NCBI GenBank assembly: GCA_964019335.1
Contig: OZ025682.1
Location: forward strand, 310,001 to 374,000
DNA: 64,000 nt
From: Diplonema japonicum
Lineage: Eukaryota; Euglenozoa; Diplonemea; Diplonemida; Diplonemidae
Direction of reading: 5' to 3'
In this document: positions 1 through 8,804 of the stretch, piece by piece
Layout: each line of letters begins with the position of its first letter
How positions within the stretch are numbered: the stretch's first letter is position 1
The notes under the pieces: generated by a model
The model's input: the letters and a program-made list of their open reading frames with translations, nothing else
The model's database searches: none
What the model was told of the DNA's origin: nothing
Program-made: the position numbers and the translations under genes

Positions 1-599
1 CTTGTGGTGCCCCAGATTCTGACAGAGGTCAACCACTCATTGATGTTGGTATACATTTTTAAAAAAAAAAAAAAGAAAACTTTTTTTTTTTATAGGCGGA
101 ACAAGAGATGAAGGCAGGAACCGTACGGACGCTTCACAAAAAGTACAGGAAAATCGGTGACTGCCACTTCGATTTGAGAACGGTGAAGCACACCGTCACA
201 CGAGAACGGAAGAGGCTTGCTAGGCTCCACGAACATATTACCACGTGTCGGGAGACAAAGGGGACAAGGCCCTTTATTGCATTCTGTATCCAAGAGAAGG
301 TTACTGGTTCCGATGCGGGTTTGAAGTGGAGCGCTCTGACCAAGGAGCAAAAACAACCGTATTACACTGCCGCCAAGAAGAATACCCTTGAAAGGGGCGA
401 GCGCAGGGTGTACGCCAAGAAAGATGGGCGGTCAGTTTCACCCTTTGCAAAATTCGTTAGCGAGAATATGGTGAAGGCACGTGGAGATATTGAAAAGCAG
501 CATCCCCACCTGCAAATAGCCGAGAAGAACACCCTGTCCTTCAAGCTGCTGGCTTCTCGTTGGAGGAAAAAGAAAATGGATAATACGCTTGGGATTTAA
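1..599 (+). CDS. HMG-box-like protein, 5' partial
   Basis: Basic protein cut by the window edge. Two exons are inferred: 1-48 in frame 1, an intron at 49-95 (GTATAC to TATAG, A and T runs inside), then 96-599. Reading 1-48 straight into 96 keeps the frame open, so the first ATG at 108 is probably internal. The part from about nt 265 reads RPFIAFCIQEK, then LKWSALTKEQKQPYY, which is the layout of an HMG box (RP-x-x-x-F, then W-x-x-L-[TS]-x-x-[EQ]-K-x-x-[FY]). A second weaker box-like stretch (SPFAKFVSEN, then FKLLASRWR) ends the protein. The family binds or bends DNA in chromatin. The assignment rests on motif spacing only, and the real N-terminus lies upstream of the window. Confidence 0.6.
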
Positions 600-1286
600 A
601 AAAAAAGATAAAAACGAAAAATAATTTTTTTTCCCCCTTGTAGTGTGGAACGAAAAAAAAAAAAAAGAAAAGTACTGAAAGCCACGAACTGCATATTGGG
701 GGTCGCCCAACTGCTTCGTAGAAGTGAAATAATGCAGAAAATTACGTTTGAAAAACACATCCATCACCTTTTCTTTTTTTGAGAAGTTGCTCAAAAGTCA
801 GAGACTTTAGAGTCAACTGACGACATTTTTTCTCAAACCCCATTTTGTCCCCCCACCCCCCCCATAGTGGCCGGCGAAAAAGAAAAACAAATACGGCTTA
901 GAAAAATAGAAGGGTTTTTTTCATTATTAGCACGTGAGTGGGGAAAATCCCTCATATTTTCGAAAAGTAAGAAAAAAAGAAAATTAGATACCCCTTTTTT
1001 TTACCTGTTAGATTCCCCCCCCCCCCCCCCCAGGCATAGTGGTGAAACGACTCGCATGCGAGAATGATGCGAGAATTTTTGTTGGCTAGTAAAATTTTAT
1101 TTAATTTTGGCCTAATTTCGACCCTTTGACCCCCCCCCCCCCCCCCCCCCCTCATTAGATTTCCCCCCTAATATTCCCCTATATTTCCCCCCTCCTTCCC
1201 CCCCCCTCCTTTATTTAAAAAATCTTTCAGTACGGCAATACAAACCCAACTTTGAAAAGGGGGGGAAATAAAAATATAAAAAAAAG
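600..1286. other. Intergenic, homopolymer-rich
   Basis: No gene seen. It holds A, T and C runs, including about 20 C near 1131-1151, between short unique stretches. A pyrimidine stretch ending in CTTTCAG at 1230 lies 57 nt before the next ATG and could be a splice acceptor for a leader exon. Confidence 0.6.
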
Positions 1287-2935
1287 ATGTCACTAAGCGG
1301 CATCGACAAGATGAAAAAACCAGAGCTGATAGAAAAGCTGGAAGAGCTTGGGATAGACCCGTCTAAAACAGTGGCGGACATGAAGTACCAGCTTAGAAAA
1401 GCACTGGAAGGCGGGAGCGACAACGACGACAGCGAAAAGGACTCCCCACCCCCCAAGAAAAAAAAAAAGACCTCGAAGAAGGGCACATTCGAGGAGGTGG
1501 ACGGCGGCGGCGACATCGCCTCACCAGAAGGCACAGGGAAACGCCTTTTAGTCCACTGCGTTGCCAAGGGACTACGATGGTCAAAAAGAGGCACAATGGG
1601 CCGCCTAGCCACCGCTTACGGAAAAGAACTAATCGCCACCTTCGACGCCAAAACACACACCCACAAACTAGGAGCAGTCCAATTCCACCCGGTAAAGAAA
1701 AACACAATTGCATCAGCTGTATGCCTTGCAAAACCCTCTGCAGGCTCCGCACCACCCTTCGACTCAGCAGCATTCGACGTCGCTCTAGAAGATTCCATAA
1801 AAGAAAGAGCATTAAAAGACAGCTCCAGTGTCCACATAGACATCGACCCACGCACACCAAAACTACTCTACAGTGAAGTGAAGGATGCCATTGAAGAGCA
1901 TTTAATCAATAGTGGAATAGATGTTTATGTGTACAAACGAGGGGCCGGGGTGTCGGGGAAATCTACATCAACGCTTGTTAAAAGGGACTCCACGTCATCG
2001 GCGGAGTCCGAAGCCAAAACAAAAAAACAACCCGCTAAGAAAAAGAAGCGGGCGGAGACTGAATCGGACTCCTCCGACAGCGAGGATGCAAAACAACAAC
2101 AAAAAAAGAAAAAAACCAAAAAGGACACGGTCATACCCGACGGATCCGACAAAGAGGAACGGCGGAAACACATAACGGCAATGGTGTCAAAAAAAACACT
2201 AGCAGACTACCCCTTGGAAGAATCTTCTGTAAAATTGGTATCCGTCGACAGGGACACAGAGGAATTCTGGGATCTCGAAGAGAGATTCAACGCACACTTG
2301 CAAGGTAGAAACGAAGATTACGTAGGCAAAAGAATCAAGGATGGGAAAAAACCTATACGGTTCATCCTGATAGCAGCAGAGAGGGTGGAAAACATAACCC
2401 TGGAGGCTCGGTTTGAAATCATGAAGAAGGATTTGATCGCATCCCGCGGGGTCAAGGAGACAAGAGAGCGCGTTTCTTTCCACGGTACCCACCCGAAAAA
2501 CTGCAATTCAATCTGTAAAACATCCCTCCTCCGGTTCAAGCATTCCTTGAACCCCTGCAAGACACAAAGCGACGATGGGTGGTTTGGGACCAACACCAAG
2601 GGAGTCTATGTGTCTCGTTACGCCGACTACACCTTAAAGTACGCGAACAGGCTGAGCCCGTTGCGGCCTGATGAAACGGCCAAAACGATTCTTTTTAGAA
2701 CCTTGCCTGGAAAGTCAAAGCATATCCCAAAAATCCAAACAGGGATGGACCCCACACCGGGATTCGACTCCCATTCAAGCCCCGATTTCCTTGAATGGTA
2801 CCTTTTTGATGAGGCGCAACTTTGTCCCGAATACGTGCTGCAGGTATTTTTTTTGGGAAAAAAAAAAAAAAAAAAAAAAAAAAGGTCCGGGCCGAAGAAG
2901 ATACTCGAACTAAAGCTGATGACGGGATGGCGTAG
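1287..2935 (+). CDS. SAP-domain PARP-like ADP-ribosyltransferase
   Basis: Predicted nuclear ADP-ribosyltransferase of 535 residues using NAD+. Residues 5-42 form a SAP helix-extension-helix (DNA binding). Two Lys-rich acidic/basic linkers follow (about 45-70 and 230-285). The C-terminal PARP catalytic domain shows VSFHGTHPKNC at about 394-404 (the NAD-binding His), GVYVSRYADYTLKYA at about 438-452 (the Tyr), and LEWYLFDEAQLCPEYVL at about 502-518, where the Glu aligns with the PARP1 catalytic Glu. The H-Y-E triad is therefore kept, unlike TIPARP-type mono-transferases. An intron at 2844-2884 (GTATTT, then an A run to AAAG) splits the last 16 codons; without splicing the frame would run into poly-G. 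The middle region (95-225) may be a diverged WGR-like domain, which I cannot confirm. Confidence 0.8.
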
Positions 2936-3140
2936 AGGGGGGGGGGGGGGGGGGGGGGGGGGTGTTAGATTTTTTCTTCTTTTTTTTTTGGTATGCTTCA
3001 TTCCTTCCCTCGCCGTGTTATCTCATTACGCAGGAAAGTGTTTGAACACTACTCCCCACCCCCCCCTCCTTTCTTTGTGTTTTTTTCCCATTTTCGGTGG
3101 GGTCATTTCTCCCTATCACAGTGCATCCCCCCCCCCTTCC

Positions 3141-3195
3141 TTTTTTTAGGCGATCCTGTCACATGCTGCAGGTTCCCTTCAAGGACATTTTTTTG
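3141..3195 (+). repeat. Dispersed hairpin element, copy 1
   Basis: A T run, then AGGCGATCCTG, a short loop, CAGG, then TTCCCTTCAAGGACAT and a second T run. Related copies lie at 12481-12530 and 42691-42740. The inner stem is CCTG/CAGG here and CCTGC/GCAGG in the other two. Confidence 0.55.
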
Positions 3196-3275
3196 AGTGA
3201 TACCTCTTTTAGGGTTCTTTTTTCTTTCCCCCTTTTTTATTCGTTATCTTCTCATTCCCCGATGTCCTTATTTAT

Positions 3276-3319
3276 AAGGGCGGCCCTCCATGAGGGGGTT
3301 TGTCCTGCACTTTGAGTTT
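3276..3319 (+). repeat. 44-bp perfect repeat, copy 1
   Basis: Identical over 44 bases to 8590-8633. It contains a short hairpin (CCCTC, CAT, GAGGG) and ends with CTTTGAGTTT. Both copies lie between genes and are followed by a T run. Confidence 0.7.
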
Positions 3320-3523
3320 ATATTTTTTTTGACATAAATTGGCCACCCGCCCCACTACTTTTTTTTTTCTTTCCCCTCAAAAAAAAAAAAATACACACCC
3401 ACACAGGAAGAACCCCTTCCCCCATTAAAAAAAGCAAAATTTATCAACAAACCTCATCTTAAAAAAAAAAAAAAAACACTTCATCTTTAAAAAAAAAAAG
3501 AAAGAAAAACCCAACACTCAAAC

Positions 3524-5394
3524 ATGTCTGATCTCGATGACTTCTTCGCGGTAAAAGATAAGAAGGCGAAGAAGGAGAAGGCCAAGAAGGAGAAGAAGGA
3601 CAAGAAAAGCAAGGAGGCCAAGGCCAGCGCCGCCAAGCTCCATGAAATGAACGATGACCAGGAGGACCTTTTGAACAGCAACGTCGCTCAGCTGATTATC
3701 GGCACAGACGGTCAGGTGCAAGAAAAGGACGTTGAAATCGTAAAAGAAGAGGAAAAGGAGGAACAGGAGGCAGCCTCCACCGCCCTCCCTTGGTGGAAGG
3801 AGCGAGAAGAGGAAGCCAAAGAGGAAGCACCCAAGGAAGAAGCCGAAACATCTGGCAGCCCCACCACATGGCAACAACAGGCAGCGATCAACCGCAAGAA
3901 GCGAGAAGAAGCCAGCAAGGCAACTTTCAACGTCGACAGCGCTGAATGGGCTACCCTTGAGGACGCCAAGAAAATGGCCGACCAAAAGGTAAAGCCGAAA
4001 ACCGCTGAAGAAAAAGCCGAGGAGGCCGCAAAACAAGAGGCCGACAACAAGAAGACGGCGTGGAAACCTGCTGGGGTGTGTTTTTTTTTTTTTTTTTTTT
4101 TTTTTTTTCGTCTTTAACACATAACCCAGGGTGCCCGTGCTGGGTCTTCGTTCCAGAACGCATTTGATCGCAGGGTTGCGGAGGAAGAAGCCGAGGCCAA
4201 GGCACGCCAGGAACGTATCAACGCGAGGCTTGCGGGACTGAACGCAGAGCCCGCTGCGCAGATTAGCGCCCCCAGCTCCAACACCTGGAGGGCTGCCTCT
4301 ACTTCAGACCGTACTGCATCAGGTGGTGGTGGTGGTGGTTCATGGAGGAATGCCGAGCCCGCAGCCTCCTCCCCTGCCACAGAGAAGCGCGCGCCTGGTG
4401 GCTACGTGCCCCCTTCCCAGCGTGGCTCCGGTTACGTCCCTCCCTCGCAGCGTCAGGACTCCGACTCCAAGGTTGCCACCGCTGCCAAGCCCGTCCAGCA
4501 GTCCCTCGAGAACGAGGAGGACGACGAGAAGAAGAAGCGCATCGACGCCCTTCTCTCCAAGCTTCCCGAGGCTGAGGTACGAATACAACAACAACAACAA
4601 CAATACCCAAAATCACACAATTTCCACAGAAGCCTCAGGCTGCCGCGCCTTCTGGGTACGTGCCGCCAGGGAAGAGGAACCTGTTCGGGAGCGCAAAGAA
4701 GGAAGACAGCGAAATGGTGTGTAGTTGTAATTAATATGATTTTAAAAACACAACACAGACCGAGCAGGAGAAGGTCAACGCAGAAAAGAGAGCTGAGGCC
4801 AACAGGAAGAGAACCGAAGAGCTGGAGAAGCGTGTGAGAGAGGAGGAAGAAGAGAGGAAGAGGCGCAAGGAAGAAGCGAGAGATGAAGCGGTGAGAAAGG
4901 AGGAAGAAAGGAAGAAGGCAGAAGAGGATGCGAAGAAGAAGGCGGAGGAAGAGGAGGCTGAGAGGAAGAGGGCGGCCGAGGCAGCGAAGAGGAAAGCAGA
5001 AGAAGAAGCAGCAAGGAAGAAGGCGGAGGAAGAAGCAGCAAGGAAGAAAGCAGAGGAAGAGGCGAAAGCAGCAGAAGCTGCAGCAAAGAAAAAAGCAGAG
5101 GAGGAGGCAGCAAGGAAGAAGGCAGAGGAAGAAGCAGCGGCATCAGCCCCGAAGAGCAGGTATATCCCCCCCAGCCAGCGCTCTGCACACGCTGCGGCAC
5201 CTGCTCCTGCACCTACATCTACACCTGAACCAGCACCCACTCCTACCCCTGCTTCGGTGGCACCCACTCCTGCTCCTGCTCCGGTGGCACCAACACCTAC
5301 ACCGACCCCTGTACCTGCTGCTGCTCCTGCCTCCCGGCCAACCGGTGCATACAAACCCGGTGCTTTCCGAGCTTCCAAAACCTCTTCTGCCTGA
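3524..5394 (+). CDS. CDV3-like coiled-coil protein with YxPP repeats
   Basis: Protein of 573 residues from four exons: 3524-4075, 4130-4576, 4630-4716 and 4759-5394, all introns in phase 0. The start MSDLDDFFAVKDKKAKKEK matches the LDxFFAKxDKKKKKE opening of the animal CDV3 family, whose function is poorly known. The protein then has Gly/Ser-rich linkers and four related motifs, GYVPPSQR twice, GYVPPGKR and RYIPPSQR, plus a final AYKPGAFR. A highly charged Glu/Lys/Ala helix or coiled coil (about 385-495) precedes a Pro/Thr-rich tail. Intron 1 is almost pure T; intron 2 contains a CAA microsatellite. The composition would also fit a translation-factor-like RNA-binding scaffold such as eIF4B. 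The family call is moderate, the gene structure is strong. Confidence 0.75.
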
Positions 5395-5722
5395 TTTACC
5401 GTTTCGATTGCCATTTCGCATCTTCCATATTTACCTTTATAGTATCAGAGCCTGAAAGCTGTTAAGAGGAAAGAAAGAAAGAAGAAGAGAGAATAAGAAA
5501 AAGATCATCGACCAGGAGAAGAAGAAGAAGAAAAAGTATTGCTGGACCAATCCTCCATCCTTTTTATTGTTTTTTTCCCACCCCCCCTAAAAAAAGAAAG
5601 AAAGCTTGTTGAGTCTCTTTTAAGCACCTTTTCCTACACTGGTGTACGTCTATCTATTTGATTGTCCAAAGAAAAGAAAAAAGGGTGATATTTCTTTCTT
5701 TTCTCACTTCTTCTTTTTTTCT

Positions 5723-5756
<34 letters not shown>

Positions 5757-6646
5757 TCCCCCACCTTTCATTTAAAAAAAAAGTCCTTTGTAATTTCTTT
5801 CGTCTGTCTGAAATGTGTTTTTTTTTATTCATTTTTTATTTTATTTATTTATTTTGGGTGGGGTGCCAGCACACTTCCCCCCGTTCATTAAGTGAATTCT
5901 TTCAGTTTCTTGCAATTTATTTTTGCTTTTTTTTATTTTTTTTTTATTACTTTTTTACCCCTTCTTCCTTTTTTTTTCTTTTCTTTTTTTGCGGTTATCA
6001 ACATTTTTTTTTAATCTTTCCATTTTTTTTTTTTTTTTGCTTTTTTTTTCTTCCACATTTAGCGCAAAACAAAAGAAAGGGGTTTGGTATGTTAGAATTT
6101 AAAAAAAAAAGAAAAAAAAAGAACTGAATAAAAAGTTTAATAATTTAACACTTTTTTTTGTACACGATGTGAGCTAAAAAGACCCTTACAAACCACTTTC
6201 GCTCCATGTTTTTTTGTACGAAAGTACTTCAGACCCAAATGGTCCTGTGATCAGCAGTAGCACACCCACCCACTGCCCACGCTCTTTTTTTTTTTTTTTT
6301 TTTTTTTTTAATTATTACCTTGTTTTTTTTTTATTCCTCTTTTTTTTTTTTTTTTCTTCTCTCCTCTCCCTCCTTCCTCTTCCATTCTTTTTTTATTCAT
6401 TCATATCCCCACCCCCTATTATTTTCATTCATCATGTAGCAATCTTTTTTTTTTCTCCTTACTTTTTTTTTTCACCCCACCCCCTGTCATTCTTTTTTTT
6501 TTTTTTTAATCCCATTATCCCCCTCTTCCCCCATAGTATTCTTAGTTTCCGCAAAAACCCGACTGCATATAATCCCCCCTTAACACCGACACAGTACAAA
6601 AAAAAAAAAGAAAAAAAAAAAAAAAAAAAAAAAAAAGAAAAGAACC
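5395..6646. other. Long T-rich intergenic region
   Basis: No gene seen over 1.25 kb. Long T runs, T/C tracts and short A runs dominate. The open frames here translate to Phe/Ser/Pro and Lys strings and have no codon bias. The segment 6150-6275 is more complex but unrecognised. A CCCCCATAG site at about 6536 could serve as acceptor for the next gene. Confidence 0.7.
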
Positions 6647-7237
6647 ATGGACAGTCCTGAAGAAAACGAAAAAATCGTGAAGAAAATAGACACAGACGCC
6701 TTAACGAAAAGACTATTTTATCAGCAGCAAGAGAGGTCAAAGCAGCTCGAAGAGAAAAGGCAGGCCACCCTGAAGGACAACGAGACACGTCTTTTGCTTT
6801 CAAAAAAGAAACTAACCCGAGACGATGAGAGGGGAATGGTCGATAGGGTCTACGTACAACAAGTGGTGAAGCAAGAAAACCAAAAAGAGAAAAATCAAAA
6901 AATGCTTGAAGAGGCGTCAAAATCCAAGAACACAAAGGTCCTCCACAGCAACGATATCACCGAAGTAGTGCAGCGCATGTATTCTTCAGAAGTCGAGAGG
7001 AGAAAGGTCAAGGAAGCCTCTCTGGAGAAGAAATACCAGCCGCCTCCCGCAAAGAAGGTTTTGACCAGCGACAAGCTCAAAGAGGTTAATAGCCGTCTGT
7101 ACGACTCCGCAAAAGAGAAAAAAGAACAGACAAAGAAAAACCTCGTGACAAAATACCTCTCTGACGACAGGCCTGCTAAAAAGCTCAATCAAACACAGCA
7201 GAAGGAGATGGCTGCAAGGCTCAGCGCGAAGCCGTAA
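6647..7237 (+). CDS. Basic protein with four helical repeats
   Basis: Protein of 196 residues, not matched to a named family. It is built of four repeats, each a short acidic lead (DTDALTKRLFYQQQ, TRDDERGMVDRVYVQQ, HSNDITEVVQRMYSSE, TSDKLKEVNSRLYDSA) with a conserved [RK]-[LVM]-[FY] core, then a Lys/Glu-rich helix and a basic segment. A fifth lead (NQTQQKEMAARLSA) ends the protein. Repeat spacing is 40 to 50 residues. Such repeats could wrap a filament or microtubule surface; that is inference. The ATG at 6647 follows a long A run. Confidence 0.75.
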   Translation: MDSPEENEKIVKKIDTDALTKRLFYQQQERSKQLEEKRQATLKDNETRLLLSKKKLTRDDERGMVDRVYVQQVVKQENQKEKNQKMLEEASKSKNTKVLHSNDITEVVQRMYSSEVERRKVKEASLEKKYQPPPAKKVLTSDKLKEVNSRLYDSAKEKKEQTKKNLVTKYLSDDRPAKKLNQTQQKEMAARLSAKP

Positions 7238-7571
7238 GGGAGGGCATTTGATCAAAAATCAAGGGAGGTGAAACTTCCGTTTCCACCACTTTTCCAATCT
7301 TTTTTTTTTTTTTTTTTTTTTTTTTTGCATGTTGTAGTTTTTATTATTTTTTCTTTGTACGCGAAAAGGGGGGGGCAAAAAAAAAAGAAAGAAAAGTCAA
7401 AAAATAATTGTATCGACCGGATGCCATGAGTTCATTTGCTTTTACTGGAAATCATGTCACCGAAACTCGATAAAATCCCAGGGGTTGGAAGTGAGCACTC
7501 TCTTCCTTTTTTTTTCCCCCCCCCATTGCTCTGGCGTCACAACGGTCGCAATTTCAGGAGGTATTGAAAAA
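7238..7571. other. Intergenic
   Basis: T, G, A and C runs around a short unique stretch at 7400-7500. No gene or RNA seen. Confidence 0.6.
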
Positions 7572-8079
7572 ATGAGAGAGATCGTTTCCTGGAGGCCAGT
7601 GCGGTAACCAGATCGGTTCCAAGTTCTGGGAAGTGGTGTCCGATGAGCACGGTGTGGACCCCACCGGTACCTACCAGGGGGACTCGGACCTTCAGCTCGA
7701 GAGGATCAACGTGTACTTCAACGAGGCGAGGGAGGTACGTGCCCCGTGCCGCCCTCATGGACCTTGAGCCCGGTTCCATGGACTCCACCTTGTGTCGGCT
7801 GTGATGACTGGTGTGACCTGCTGCCTTCGTTTCCCTGGTCAGCTGAACGCGGACCTCAGGAAGCTGGCGGTGAACTTGATCCCCTTCCCTAGGCTTCACT
7901 TCTTCTTGGTTGGGGTCGCCCCCCTGACCTCGCGTGGCTCGGGGCAGTACCGTGCCCTCACGGTCCCCGAGCTGACGCAGCAGTCGTTCGACGCGAAGAA
8001 CATGAGTGGCGGGAGGTACCTCACCGGTAGGATCTCCACCAAGGAGGTGGACGAGCAGATGCTCAACGTGCAGAACAAG
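7572..8079 (+). pseudogene. Truncated beta-tubulin pseudogene
   Basis: Clear beta-tubulin fragments in order but in broken frames. MREIVS starts at 7572; an apparent 5-nt loss at about 7590 shifts the frame into [16 protein letters not shown] and the [18 protein letters not shown] block. A second shift at about 7733 precedes [17 protein letters not shown]. About 150 codons are then missing, and the frame resumes at [19 protein letters not shown] and runs to [15 protein letters not shown] at 8079 with two further small internal deletions. The last third of tubulin is absent; unrelated sequence follows to a stop at 8325. The kept sequence is well conserved, so the copy is young. The block with YQGDSDLQ and NVYF resembles euglenozoan tubulins. 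Confidence 0.9.
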
Positions 8080-8804
8080 ATAATGCCTGAGAGCAGCTTC
8101 CCGGGACCTTCTTCTGACTCCATGGATAGACTACAGCTTCAGTTTACTGAGGTCCATTATCAGCTGTTCGGAGGTGTATGCCACATCCAAGGGATTCCAT
8201 CAAGGATAAATGCACCCGCACTGTTCGTTCGCTGTTGGACAAATGAAGATTTTCCATTATTATTTGAATGTTTCTGCGTTCAATGCCTTCGTAATCTACA
8301 AGAATGCCCATCCTGCCTCCAATGAAAGCTTCAAAGACTTCAAGAGCGTTCTTGGCAAGGCAGCAATATGGGGGTGTGGGCAGGGTGGATGTCTGCATGC
8401 ATACTCTTTTCTTTCTCGCCCTAAAAAAAGAGAGAGTAGGAAAAAGCGTCATCAGGCAACGATTCTCCTTCCCCCCCCCTCCGTTTTGAATGTTTTTTTC
8501 TCATGTTCCCCTCTCTTCCCCATGTTCCCATTTTTTTATTAGGGGAGTATAAATAGATAGCCCCCCCCCCCCCCCCCCCCGACCCACCCAAGGGCGGCCC
8601 TCCATGAGGGGGTTTGTCCTGCACTTTGAGTTTTTTTTTTGTACATCGTTTTTTTTTGCAAATCCTTTTTTCCCCCCCCTCGTTTTTTTTTCTTCTTCCA
8701 TCAAAAGATAGATTGAGACCCTTCAGGCGTCCTGTTATTTATTTTTTTTTTAAATATTTCTTCTGAAAAAAACTGACAGCAACAACACAAAAAGAAATGA
8801 AAAA
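8080..8804. other. Intergenic after the tubulin fragment
   Basis: A complex non-repetitive part (8080-8400) stays open in the tubulin frame until 8325 but matches nothing I know. Then C, T and A runs. The 44-bp repeat copy lies at 8590-8633. Confidence 0.6.
8590..8633 (+). repeat. 44-bp perfect repeat, copy 2
   Basis: Identical over 44 bases to 3276-3319, again between a homopolymer (C run before) and a T run after. Confidence 0.7.

Larger units (their letters stand above)
2936..3523. other. Intergenic with two dispersed repeats
   Basis: Poly-G and poly-T tracts without coding signal. Two short elements here recur elsewhere in the window: a hairpin element (3141-3195) and a 44-bp perfect repeat (3276-3319). 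A CACACAG acceptor-like site lies at about 3404. Confidence 0.6.

Noticed and set aside
5642-6660. Open frames giving Phe/Ser/Pro and Lys strings
   Set aside because: They are translations of T, C and A runs with no domain or normal codon mix.
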